DNA of 64,000 bases from Halorubrum sp. 2020YC2. Its GTDB lineage: Archaea > Halobacteriota > Halobacteria > Halobacteriales > Haloferacaceae. Positions 8,711 to 16,841 of this stretch are shown here, one piece after another. A program made the position numbers and the translations under genes. Numbering within the stretch: position 1 is the first letter of the stretch; the number at the start of each line of letters is the position of its first letter. The stretch is from the NCBI RefSeq assembly GCF_018623055.1, contig NZ_CP076019.1:1240001-1304000 (forward strand). The letters run 5' to 3'. Below the pieces are notes generated by a model. That model made no database searches and was not told the origin of the DNA. It was given only the letters and a program-made list of their open reading frames with translations.

Positions 8711-9831
8711 TCAGCGGACCGCCTCGTACGCCTCGGCCATCACGTCGAGGGCCTCGCGCAGCTGTGCCTCGTCGGTCGCGTACGAGATCCGCGCGTGGCC
8801 GCCCCCGCCCTCGCCGAACGCCTCGCCGGGGACGACGACCACGCCGCGGTCGAGGCACTCGTCGACGAACCCCTCGGGCACCCGCGGCATCGCGTAGAAG
8901 GCGCCCTGCGGCGTCGGACAGTCGATACCGATCTCGTCGAAGCCGTCCAGGAGGATGTCGCGCCGTCGCTCGAAGGAGGCGGTCATCTCGTCGACGACGC
9001 CGCGGTCGCCTCGGAGGGCGGCCTCGGCGGCGTACTGGGCCGGCGCCGAGGCGCACGCCTGCGCGTACTGGTGGACGCGCAGCATGCGCTCGACGCGCTC
9101 CGCGGCGCCGTACACCCACCCGAGCCGCCAGCCGGTCATCGAGAACAGCTTCGAGGCGGAGTTGACGACGACGACGTTGTCCGTCTCGGCGAACTCCATC
9201 GGGGAGCGGTGCTCGCCGTCGAAGACGGTGTACTCGTACACCTCGTCGGAGACGCAGAGCACGTCGTGCTCGTCCGCGATGCGGGCGAACTCGCGCACGT
9301 CCGCCTCGGAGGAGACCGCGCCCGTCGGGTTGCCGGGAGAGTTGACGACGAACGCCGCGGTGTCGTCGGTGATCGCGTCCTCGATCGCCGCCGGGTCGAT
9401 CGTGAGGTCGTCGCGGAGCGGCACGGGGACCGGCTCGCCGCCGGTCAGCTTCGTCAGCGCGTCGTAGGAGACGAACCCCGGGTCGGGGATCAGCACCTCG
9501 CCGCCGGCGTCGACGTGCGCTTCGAGGGCGATGTGGAGCGCCTCGCTGCCGCCCGCGGTGGCGATCACGTTCCCGGGTCGAGGTCGATCCCCTGGTCCGC
9601 GCGGTGTTTCTCGGCTATCGCCTCGCGGAGATCCGGCGTGCCCTTGTTCTCGGTGTAGGCGTCCGCCTTCCCCGACTCGATGGCGTCGACCGCCGCCCGC
9701 CGGGCGTGCTCGGGCGTCGGGAAGTCGGGCTGGCCCAGCCCGAGGTTGATCGCGTCGTCGCCGGCCGCCTCGAACACCTCGCGGATCCCGCTTATCGAGA
9801 TCCGCTCGACCCGTTCGGAGAACGTCGTCAT
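8711..9831 (-). pseudogene. class I/II PLP aminotransferase, split by a one-base frameshift
   Basis: Two adjacent minus-strand frames make one fold-type I aminotransferase of about 373 residues. The N-terminal piece (MTTFSERVERISISGIREVF to DLDPG) stops at TGA 9565-9567. The C-terminal piece begins at once with NVIATAGGSEALHIAL and carries NSPGNPTG, SDEVYEYTVFDG and the PLP-lysine motif NSASKLFSMTGWRLGW. One extra base in the GGG of GACCCGGGAACGTG (9572-9574) would restore the frame as DPGNVIATAGG. Everything else is intact, so this is either a very recent mutation or a sequencing error. It resembles archaeal aspartate/aromatic aminotransferases. Confidence 0.85.
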
Positions 9832-9915
9832 GTTCGACGGAGGGCGCCGCCGAGAGTTAGTTCTTGTCACGTCGGGCCGACGGCCGCTCCGGATCTCCCG
9901 GTCGGAGCCGGGGAG

Positions 9916-10896
9916 CTACCACCGACGCCGCTCCCAGACCGGCCGACGGCCGTCGCGGCCGGCGTCGTGGCGGAGCCGGCCGTCGGCGTCGGTCGGCAGC
10001 GCGAACCGCCCTTCGAGGACGCTCGGCACCTCCTCGGGCCGCGCGCGCAACAGCGCGTCGTCGACCGCGCGGAGCCGGAGCATCGGTCGCCCCGGTCCCA
10101 TCGGGACCTTGATCGACTCGATCAGCTCCCGCTCGACGAGCGCTCGGCGGTCCCGCGTGAACTCCTGTGCCGGCGCGATGCCGACGCCGTCGGTCCCGAC
10201 CCACGTCCGGAGGTCACGGAAGAGATGGTCGTGTCGCGCCGCGAGCGAGACGAGGAGCGTCCGGTCCGAGAGCTCGGCGGTTCGCCCGAACTCGCCGGGG
10301 GCGAGCGACGCCAGCACGGCCGCCACGTCGTTTGCGAAGCGGTCGTCGAGGACCTCCCGCGCCGCGGCGAGCAGTCGGCGCCGCGAGGGCATCCCGACCG
10401 GCTCGGTCGTCGCCGCGGCGAACCGCGCCGCCGCGGCGGCGCGGGCGCCGTCGGCCGGCTTCGAATCAGGACTCGTCGTCGCGAGCGTCCGGTCCCCGCG
10501 CGGGCCGACGACCGCGTCGGCGCGGTCGGGGCTCGCGAACAGCGTGCCGCCCGTCCCGTGGCCGTGCGGTTCGCCGGTCCGGACCCGGACCGCGCCCGTC
10601 TCGACCGCCTCGGCGGCCGCGGTGCCGAGGACAAGCGCGCGGGAGAGCGCGTCGACGACGCCGGGGCGACACGCGACCCGCCACGCCGGTCCCGACGACC
10701 GCTCGCGAGCAGCGAGGACCGCCGGCAGCAGCCGGGTCGAGACGCCGACCGCGACGACCTCCGACCGACCCGACAGCGCCGTCTCGACCGCCTCGGCAAG
10801 CGGGTCGTCGGGTCTGGGCAGGACGTCGGAGACCTCGGACCCGTCACCGAAGTCGTCGCTCGCGGAGTCCGAGTCGGTCGTCGCGTCGTCGGTCAC
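9916..10896 (-). CDS. TbsP-family (DUF5821-like) transcriptional regulator
   Basis: A 326-residue protein. Its C-terminal third reads LLVSLAARHDHLFRDLRTWV then GIAPAQEFTRDRRALVERE and IESIKVPMGPGRPMLRLRA. This follows the pattern of the haloarchaeal regulator TbsP (LLVAxxDxL...GIA...F.R....LI...KVPxxxGRPxLRL), a winged-helix-like end. The N-terminal part resembles the TbsP sensor-like domain but is longer and Ala/Arg-rich. The first 30 residues are acidic and disordered. Assignment is by remembered family pattern. It may be a paralogue rather than the TrmB-partner protein itself. It reads away from trmI. Confidence 0.6.
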   Translation of the reverse strand: MTDDATTDSDSASDDFGDGSEVSDVLPRPDDPLAEAVETALSGRSEVVAVGVSTRLLPAVLAARERSSGPAWRVACRPGVVDALSRALVLGTAAAEAVETGAVRVRTGEPHGHGTGGTLFASPDRADAVVGPRGDRTLATTSPDSKPADGARAAAAARFAAATTEPVGMPSRRRLLAAAREVLDDRFANDVAAVLASLAPGEFGRTAELSDRTLLVSLAARHDHLFRDLRTWVGTDGVGIAPAQEFTRDRRALVERELIESIKVPMGPGRPMLRLRAVDDALLRARPEEVPSVLEGRFALPTDADGRLRHDAGRDGRRPVWERRRW

Positions 10897-10939
10897 ACAG
10901 TCGGTGACAGCCGCGAGCCGAAAGAGCGTTGCGCCGGCG

Positions 10940-11680
10940 TCAGGGCGCCCGCGCGAACACGAGGTAGCCCGTGTGGCCCACGCCGGCGGTGGAGGGGCGG
11001 GAGCCGCGGTCGGAGAAGTCCATCTCGCGCTGGATCGTTTCGAGCGTCTCGACCTCGGAGAAGCCCGCGTCGCGGGCCGCGAGGGCCGCCTCCCGAGTCC
11101 CCTCGACGAACGGGGAGTACACCGCGAGGCGGCCGCCGGGCGCGAGCAGTTCGTCGGCGCGCTCGACGACGGCCGGGGCGTCGCCCGTGTCGAGCGTGAG
11201 CGCGTCGAACGGCTCGCCGTCCGCGAGGGCGTCCAGCTCCTCGGTGAGGTCGCCGGTCCGGACCTCGACCCGGTCTGCGACGCCCGCGGTCTCCATGTTG
11301 TCGCGGGCGACCTCGGCGAACTCGGGGTCGACCTCGTAAGAGGTCACGTCGGCCCCGGCCCGACCGAGGTACGCGGTGAGGATCCCCGTCCCGGTGCCGG
11401 CGTCGAGGACGCGGTCGCCGCCGGACGCGCCGGTGTGGCCCATCACCAGCCCCACGTCGCGGGGCATCATCGGCGCGCCGGTGCGTTCGAGGTGGTTGAA
11501 CAGGTCGGGACCGCGGAGCGCGCGGACCTCGAAGACGGTGCCGAGGTGCGTCTCGACCTCGTCGCCGGCCGCGACGTCCCCGGGGACCTCGAGCACGCCG
11601 AGGTCGGTGCCGAACTCCTCGCCCGGCTCCAGTAAGTACTCGCGGTCGTCGTGGACGAGCAGGTACGCGGCGTCCGTCAC
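10940..11680 (-). CDS. trmI: tRNA (adenine-N1)-methyltransferase TrmI
   Basis: A 246-residue SAM-dependent methyltransferase that makes m1A at positions 57/58 of tRNA in archaea. A small N-terminal beta domain (YLLVHDDREYLLEPGEEFGT) precedes the Rossmann fold. The fold starts MPRDVGLVMGHTGASGGDRV and shows motif I VLDAGTGTGILTAYLG at about residues 91-106 and motif II SYEVDPEFA. DALTLDTGDAPAVV follows as motif IV. The GTG start (complement of 11678-11680) overlaps the stop of the nac gene as GTGA, so translation is probably coupled. Confidence 0.9.
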   Translation of the reverse strand: MTDAAYLLVHDDREYLLEPGEEFGTDLGVLEVPGDVAAGDEVETHLGTVFEVRALRGPDLFNHLERTGAPMMPRDVGLVMGHTGASGGDRVLDAGTGTGILTAYLGRAGADVTSYEVDPEFAEVARDNMETAGVADRVEVRTGDLTEELDALADGEPFDALTLDTGDAPAVVERADELLAPGGRLAVYSPFVEGTREAALAARDAGFSEVETLETIQREMDFSDRGSRPSTAGVGHTGYLVFARAP

Positions 11681-12093
11681 TGCAGGTCCGAGATCGCCCG
11701 GGCCGGCTCGCCGTTGGCCGCCTCCAAGGCCTCGCGGGCGGCCTCCTTCGAGACGCCGGCCTGCTGGGCGACGAGCTTGACGTCCTCCTCCGGGATGCCG
11801 CCGTCGTCCGCGTCTTCGGCGCCGTCGAGCGCCGGGTCGTCCGCGTCGCCGCCCTCAACCGCGGTCGCGCCGCTAGCGCCCGCGTCGGCCACCGAGTCGG
11901 GCGAGCCGACGATCTGGTAGGTCTCCTGCCCTTGAGCGTCCATCTTGGTGACTTGGGCGCCGTCGAAGACGAGGTCGTCGCCGTCGGCCGTCTCGATGAC
12001 GACCCGCTCGGCGTCGAGCTCCTCGACGTCGATCCCCATCTGCTTCATCATCTGCTTCATTTTCCGCGGATTCATGCCGCCTCCTCCGAACAT
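11677..12093 (-). CDS. nac: nascent polypeptide-associated complex protein
   Basis: A 138-residue archaeal NAC homologue that binds nascent chains at the ribosome. It begins MFGGGGMNPRKMKQMMKQMG, the hallmark archaeal start. The NAC beta-barrel core follows (RVVIETADGDDLVFDGAQV and QTYQIVG-like strands), then an acidic linker of about 35 residues, and a C-terminal UBA domain (EEDVKLVAQQAGVSKEAARE). The start is set at ATG 12093, because the upstream extension is Arg/Pro-rich shadow sequence. It overlaps trmI by 4 nt, forming a two-gene unit linking translation and tRNA modification. Confidence 0.93.
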   Translation of the reverse strand: MFGGGGMNPRKMKQMMKQMGIDVEELDAERVVIETADGDDLVFDGAQVTKMDAQGQETYQIVGSPDSVADAGASGATAVEGGDADDPALDGAEDADDGGIPEEDVKLVAQQAGVSKEAAREALEAANGEPARAISDLQ

Positions 12094-12202
12094 GGCCCTC
12101 GGTTCGGGCGGACGACACAAAAAGGGTGTCGACACGGCGCGAGGAGCCGGAGAACCCGACCGAGACGACTGGGTTGATACGTGTCGCGCGCGAGGCGGGG
12201 AT

Positions 12203-12994
12203 ATGTACCTCGCGGACCACACTTGGCCGGAGCTGGGCGACGCGCTGTCGGACGGTTCCGTCGCGCTCGTCCCGCTCGGCTCGACCGAACAGCACGGCCC
12301 GCACCTCCCGCTGGCGACCGACCATCTGATCGCGGAGGGGCTCGCGACCGCGGCCGCGGACCGCTCGGACGCGTTCCGGACGCCGACGATAAACGTCGGC
12401 GTCAGCCCGCACCACCGGCAGTTCCCGGGGACTATGTGGGTCGATCCGCCCGAGTTCCGCGACTACGTCGAGTCGTTCTCGCGGAACCTCGCGTACCACG
12501 GGATCGACCGCGTGGTGTTCGTCAACGCCCACGGCGGCAACGTCCAGCACCTCCGGGAGGTCGGCCGCCGGCTCCACGAGGACGAGGTCGCCTACGCCGT
12601 CGAGTGGATGTGGGACGAGTCGATCCCGGAGCTGGTCGACGACCTGTTCGAGCGCAACGGCCCGCACGCCGGCCCGAAGGAGACGGCGATGATCACCCAC
12701 CTCGCGCCCGACCTCGTCCGCGAGGACCGGCTCGAAGACGCTCGCGACGGCGGCCTCGTCGACCTCGACGACGCCGACACGATGGTCCACGGCGCCCGGA
12801 CGTTCTACGACGCGGTCGACAACTCTCCCAACGGGGCCTTCGGTGACCCGACCGACGTGACGCCGGCGAAGGCCGAGCGCCTGTTCGAGGCGGCCGCGGA
12901 CCAGCTCGTCCAGTTAGCGGAGTGGATCGGCGACAGAGACGAGGGCGAGCTGTTCCCGGAACCGCGGGTGGAGCGAGAGGCGGCGACCCGCTAA
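12203..12994 (+). CDS. creatininase-family hydrolase, possibly the archaeal ArfB formamide hydrolase
   Basis: A 263-residue metal-dependent amidohydrolase. Metal-ligand motifs are LGSTEQHGPHLPLATDHLIA at about residues 25-44, NAHGGN at about 112 and HAGPKETAMITHLAPDLV near 155. Archaeal members of this family include ArfB, which deformylates the GTP-derived pyrimidine on the way to riboflavin, F420 and pterins. That role suits the neighbouring pterin genes but is an inference; creatinine amidohydrolase and mycofactocin-type relatives are alternatives. Its TAA overlaps the tail of mptE by 4 nt, so the genes converge. Confidence 0.8.
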   Translation: MYLADHTWPELGDALSDGSVALVPLGSTEQHGPHLPLATDHLIAEGLATAAADRSDAFRTPTINVGVSPHHRQFPGTMWVDPPEFRDYVESFSRNLAYHGIDRVVFVNAHGGNVQHLREVGRRLHEDEVAYAVEWMWDESIPELVDDLFERNGPHAGPKETAMITHLAPDLVREDRLEDARDGGLVDLDDADTMVHGARTFYDAVDNSPNGAFGDPTDVTPAKAERLFEAAADQLVQLAEWIGDRDEGELFPEPRVEREAATR

Positions 12995-13716
12995 CCGTCG
13001 GCGGCGTCCGATTCGAGTCCCTCTCCGAGGGCCTCGCTCAGCGCCGCGTCGGCCTCCTCGCGTCGGTCGTCTAAGACCGCGAACCGCTCGTCGCGGCGGC
13101 GTTCGAGCCAGCGCAGCAGCCGGGCGGCCCAGTCGAGCTTGCGCGCCTTCATCGGGTCCACGTCGGGGTCGTCGAACTCCCAGCCCGGGAAGACGAGTTC
13201 GCCGGCCCCGACGTGGTCCGCGAGGAACGCTGCGCGGTCGCCGTCGGTGAACCCGCCGGCGTTCCGGACCGGCCCGACGGGGGCGGCCTGCGTCGTCGCC
13301 AGCGTCCACTCGTCCGCGAAGCGCGGGAGCCACTCGCGGACCGCGGGGAGGTTGTCGCCGTGGGCGTGGGCGGCGACGGGGACGCCCTCGCGGGTCAGTT
13401 CGACCGCCGTCTCCGGGTTCTTGTCGAGGTCGGTCACCATGCAGTCGACGGCGACGCCGCGGTCCGCGAGGACGTCGACCGCGGTTGAGGCCGCGACGAC
13501 GACGTCGGCGTCGCGGGCGAGCGCGACGTCGTCCGCGAGGCATGGGGCCGCGCCCGCGACGGCGACGGTCCGGGCCTCCCAGTCTCCGAGGCGGTCGAGC
13601 GGGAACGGCGTCGCGAGGTCGGCGGCGGCGTCGCGGGCGCGCTCGTCGGCCGCGCGTTCGAAGCCGAAGTCCGCGAGGATCGCCTCGTAGGCCGGTTCGA
13701 AGGTCGCGAAGTTCAC
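12991..13716 (-). CDS. mptE: 6-hydroxymethyl-7,8-dihydropterin pyrophosphokinase MptE (DUF115 type)
   Basis: A 241-residue archaeal enzyme that transfers pyrophosphate from ATP to 6-hydroxymethyl-dihydropterin, the step before dihydropteroate formation. Recognisable elements are VAVAGAAPCLADDVALARDA at about 56-75, the family signature DCMVTDLDKNPE at about 97, HAHGDN at about 122 and LVFPGWEFDD. GTG at 13716 is used because VNFATFEPAYEAIL is the usual N-terminus; the longer frame adds only an Arg-rich leader. It lies downstream of and codirectional with the dihydropteroate synthase gene. Confidence 0.85.
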   Translation of the reverse strand: MNFATFEPAYEAILADFGFERAADERARDAAADLATPFPLDRLGDWEARTVAVAGAAPCLADDVALARDADVVVAASTAVDVLADRGVAVDCMVTDLDKNPETAVELTREGVPVAAHAHGDNLPAVREWLPRFADEWTLATTQAAPVGPVRNAGGFTDGDRAAFLADHVGAGELVFPGWEFDDPDVDPMKARKLDWAARLLRWLERRRDERFAVLDDRREEADAALSEALGEGLESDAADG

Positions 13717-13878
13717 GGTGGAGTCACGCTCCGGGAGCCGGTCGCGCTCGCGGCGGGACGGCGCCGCCGCTCGTCGGTTTCGATATGGTATGGACCGGAG
13801 TGGCACAGAGTACCCCTACCCGCGTGCCCCTCCGGCGTCCGTTCGATCGGTTGTCTACACGAGGGCATAAACTTTCTC

Positions 13879-15114
13879 TTAATTCACGTTCCGGTCGATA
13901 CCGTCGAGAGCGGCGTCGAGCGGCTCCGAGGCCCCGGAAACCGCATCTCTGACCGCCGAAACGGCCGACGACGTCCCGATCAGGAGTCCGCGTCGGTCGC
14001 CGTCGGTCCCGCTGCCGTCGGTCGCGGAGGCGGACGCCTCGGTCGGCTCGCGGCCCGGGTCGCCCAGCGCGAACGCGGCGCCGGGAGCGTCGCCGCCGAC
14101 GGTCGCGGCGCGGAGCGCGCCGACGGCGGGGTCGTCGAGGCCGGAGAGCTCGTAGGTGCGGACCACCGCGCTGTCCGCGGCGTCGCGGTCGCCCCGCGTC
14201 GCCCCCGTCGCGCCGATCCGGTCGAGGTGGCGCGCGGCCTCGCGGACCGTCGTCACGTCGAGTTCCTCGACGGCGACGGCGCCGGAGTCGCCGGAGCGGT
14301 ACCGGTCGCGAGCGAACTGGGCGCCGACCAAGGCGGCGTCTCTGGTCTCGGCCACGTCGTGGGTGCGGATCACGTGGGCGCCGCGCTCGACCGCCATCGA
14401 CGTGGCGGCCAGCGAGACCGGGAGCGCCTCCTCGGTCGAGCGCCCGGCGATGGTCCTGAGGAAGCTCTTGCGGTTGATCGAGACGAGCAGGGGGCGGCCG
14501 TACCCCCGGAACTCCCGGAGGCGGTGGAACGTCTCGCGGTCGTCCTCGTGGGTCTTCGCCTCGGACCAGCCGCCGAACGCGGGGTCGAGGATGGTCTTGT
14601 CGGTGAAGCCGTTCATCGACAGCGCCTCGTAGATGTCGTCCACGGCTTCGATCGCACCCGGCCGCTCTAAATCGGGCGGCGAGGCCATCTTCGAGACGGC
14701 GACGTCGTGTTCTCGGCAGACCCGGGGCATCTCGGGGTCCGCGAACCCGCAGATGTCGTTGACCATGTCGAAGCCGCGCGAGAGCGCCTCGTCCGCGACC
14801 TCGTGGTAGCGGGTCTCGATCGACCAGACGGCGTCGCCCGAGGTCGATTCGAGCGTCTCGACCGCGGTGTCGAGCCGCGCTAACTCCTGCTCGGCGGAGA
14901 GCACGTCGAGGTCCTTGTTGGCCGATTCGAGACCAACGTCGACGATGTCGGCGCCCTCACCGATCAGTTCCTCGTCGACGTAGGCGGCGGCCTCGCCGGG
15001 GTCGTCGTACACGCTGGGGTCGTACGGCGACTCCTCGGAGACGTTGAGTACGCCCATGATCCGGGGCGGGTGGTCGTCGCCGATCCCCATCCCTGCGGCG
15101 TCCACGTTTCGCAT
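13879..15114 (-). CDS. folP: dihydropteroate synthase with C-terminal extension
   Basis: A 411-residue protein. Residues about 15-290 form the pterin-binding TIM barrel, with PRIMGVLNVSEESPYDPSVY (the conserved MGVxNVxxxS start), ADIVDVGLESANKD, MVNDICGFADPEMPRV and LLVSINRKSFLRTI. It condenses the MptE product with p-aminobenzoate to give dihydropteroate for folate-type cofactors. The C-terminal 120 residues (after HLDRIGATGATRGD) are an acidic extension, ending in a domain not needed by bacterial FolP. Start at ATG 15114 avoids a Pro/Arg-rich upstream translation. Confidence 0.85.
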   Translation of the reverse strand: MRNVDAAGMGIGDDHPPRIMGVLNVSEESPYDPSVYDDPGEAAAYVDEELIGEGADIVDVGLESANKDLDVLSAEQELARLDTAVETLESTSGDAVWSIETRYHEVADEALSRGFDMVNDICGFADPEMPRVCREHDVAVSKMASPPDLERPGAIEAVDDIYEALSMNGFTDKTILDPAFGGWSEAKTHEDDRETFHRLREFRGYGRPLLVSINRKSFLRTIAGRSTEEALPVSLAATSMAVERGAHVIRTHDVAETRDAALVGAQFARDRYRSGDSGAVAVEELDVTTVREAARHLDRIGATGATRGDRDAADSAVVRTYELSGLDDPAVGALRAATVGGDAPGAAFALGDPGREPTEASASATDGSGTDGDRRGLLIGTSSAVSAVRDAVSGASEPLDAALDGIDRNVN

Positions 15115-15191
15115 ACGATCAGCACGGGCGCGAGCGACATAAACGGGGCGAGTACCCGACGCGCTCGCCGGGGAACCGACCACGCGATCGC

Positions 15192-15505
15192 TTATAAATG
15201 GTCGGCGGTGCGGCGGCGCGTGCCGGTGAGCGCCGCACCGCGGCGCGAACCGCACGCGCGAGGGAGTCAGTCGCCGGAGCGAAGCGACGGCGACTGACGA
15301 GGCTGGGGAGGCGTGAGGTGCGGTTGCGGTGCTGTGTGGGGCGGGACTCAAAGGGGCAGCCGGGAGGCGGGCGCAGGCGACGTAAGCACCGCAGGGAGGG
15401 AGCGAGTGAAACGAGCGACCGACCGAGGAGCGCAACGAGCGTGCGCCCGCCTCCCGGCTGGGGCTTTGGAGGTGTCCGCCGTGCTCCGGAACAGCTATTT
15501 ATAAA
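15192..15505 (+). repeat. structured intergenic repeat, copy A
   Basis: A TTATAAAT box (15192-15199) is followed by three nested or consecutive hairpins. H1 has outer arms GCGCGTGC 15216-15223 / GCACGCGC 15252-15259 and inner stem GCGCCG/CGGCGC. H2 is an 11-bp stem, 15266-15276 with 15288-15298. H3 has CAAAG 15349-15353, GGG, then a perfect 19-bp arm 15357-15375 pairing with 15442-15460, GGG and CTTTG 15464-15468. A second box GCTATTTATAAA sits at 15494-15505 and recurs at 15527-15538, overlapping the stop of the next gene. There is no credible ORF. It fills the gap between 15115 and 15531. Confidence 0.85.
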
Positions 15506-15531
15506 CAAGCGCACGGCGCTCCGAGCGCTAT

Positions 15532-16104
15532 TTATAAATCGAAGCGCAACGAGTCACCGACCGCGACGCCGTGGCGGTCGGTCCACTCGTAGGGGAGTTC
15601 CAACACGTACTGACCGGAGCCGTCGTACCCCTGTTCCTCGCCGTCCTCGTTCGGTCCCGGCTCGGGCGCGTTGTGGATCCGGGTGATCTCCCGGTCGGCG
15701 TCGACGTAGACGATGTCGATGCCGAAGCTCATCCGGCGCATCACGTAGGTGAGCGAGTCCTGTGGCGCGTCATACACGAACAGCATTCCGCCGTCTTCCG
15801 GGAGCGCCTCGGCGTCGCTGAGGCCGAGAACGCGCTTGTCGTCGCCGTCCGCGATCGCCGCGGTCACCGAGCCGCGAGTCTCTCCCTCGGGACTCTCGAC
15901 GGTCACGGTCGCCGTCTCGTAGTCGGCGTACGTTCCGGTGGGCCACTCGGTGTCGGTCTCGTCGTTCCCCTCCCCGTCATCCGGACTCCGGTTGTCGACC
16001 GAACCGTTCCCGTCGCCTCCGTCGCCGTCGCTATCCCCGAGACAGCCCGCGGCGGCGCCGGCAGTCGCGGCCGCGGTCAGTCCGAGGAGTCGCCGCCGTC
16101 TCAT
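15532..16104 (-). CDS. DUF192-domain Tat lipoprotein
   Basis: A 190-residue predicted lipoprotein. MRRRRLLGLTAAATAGAAAGC is a short twin-arginine signal with a lipobox, followed by a Gly/Asp/Asn linker of about 40 residues. The DUF192 domain spans about residues 65-190 with RVLGLSDAEALPEDGGMLFV, MRRMSFGIDIVYVDADREIT and a C-terminal SLRFDL, all typical of the family. The function of DUF192 is unknown. The start is ATG 16104, placing the RR at residues 2-5. Its stop codon is embedded in the TTTATAAAT box of repeat copy A's surroundings. Confidence 0.85.
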   Translation of the reverse strand: MRRRRLLGLTAAATAGAAAGCLGDSDGDGGDGNGSVDNRSPDDGEGNDETDTEWPTGTYADYETATVTVESPEGETRGSVTAAIADGDDKRVLGLSDAEALPEDGGMLFVYDAPQDSLTYVMRRMSFGIDIVYVDADREITRIHNAPEPGPNEDGEEQGYDGSGQYVLELPYEWTDRHGVAVGDSLRFDL

Positions 16105-16250
16105 GACTGCGACCAAGGGGGCCGAGGGTATAAGCGGCCGCGTCGGCGCCGCGGTCCCGCGCCGCTCGCCGGCACCGGCGTTCGGCGCTCGCGTCCGCCC
16201 TCGCGCCGGGAAGGACGCGCTTTTATCGCCGCCGGAGCGTAGCGTGCGAC

Positions 16251-16841
16251 ATGGCGAAAGTGAGCATCGGCCTCCGCGGGTGGCGCTTCGAGGAGGACGA
16301 GATATTCACCGACGACGAGGAGCTGAAACCCCTCGACGAGATCCCCGAGGACCCGCGAGAGCGGCTCCTCCGGCTCGTCAGCCTCGTCGAGGAGCCCTGC
16401 GACGTCTGTTACCTCGAGTACGGCGACGAGGAGATCCACCGCTGCCGGGAGGCCGAGATCGTGTACGGGGAGCCGGACGGCGAGGTGCTGCTCTGCCCCG
16501 AACACGAGTCAGACCTGCTCTACTGGTTCCGCGAGGCGGGCGGCAGCGACCACACGGGCTCGGTCGAGTTCGCCGACCGCTTCCACGAGTGGGTCGCCGC
16601 CGGCAACGAGGCGCCCGAGGGGTACGGCTCCGTCGAGCACGTCGAGGAGGACCCCGACGGTCTGCCGGACCTGCCCGACCAGCAGGAGGTCCAAGAGCGG
16701 CTCGAAGAGGGGTTCGAGGGCGAGCGGATCGACATCTTGGAGCTCGCCGGCGAAGAGCGGACCGAGGAGGAGGAACTGACCGACGAGGAGGTCGTCGAGG
16801 CCGACCTCGACCTCTCGACGGAGTACCCGTCGGACCGATGA
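16251..16841 (+). CDS. conserved acidic haloarchaeal protein with a Cys-rich metal-site-like motif
   Basis: A 196-residue soluble, strongly acidic protein. Near residues 48-80 it holds [19 protein letters not shown] and [13 protein letters not shown], a CxxC...HxC...CxxH pattern that could bind zinc. The C-terminal third is a Glu-rich helix ([20 protein letters not shown]). I do not recognise a characterised family. The stop overlaps the ATG of trmJ (ATGA), so it heads an apparent four-gene operon with trmJ, azlC and azlD. Confidence 0.65.
   Translation: MAKVSIGLRGWRFEEDEIFTDDEELKPLDEIPEDPRERLLRLVSLVEEPCDVCYLEYGDEEIHRCREAEIVYGEPDGEVLLCPEHESDLLYWFREAGGSDHTGSVEFADRFHEWVAAGNEAPEGYGSVEHVEEDPDGLPDLPDQQEVQERLEEGFEGERIDILELAGEERTEEEELTDEEVVEADLDLSTEYPSDR

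Noticed and set aside
15198-15686. Protein-coding frames within repeat copies (also 32755-33240, 53739-54248, 62414-62929)
   Set aside because: They are Arg/Ser-rich, differ in frame and content between copies, and cross the conserved hairpins; conservation is of structure, not of peptide.
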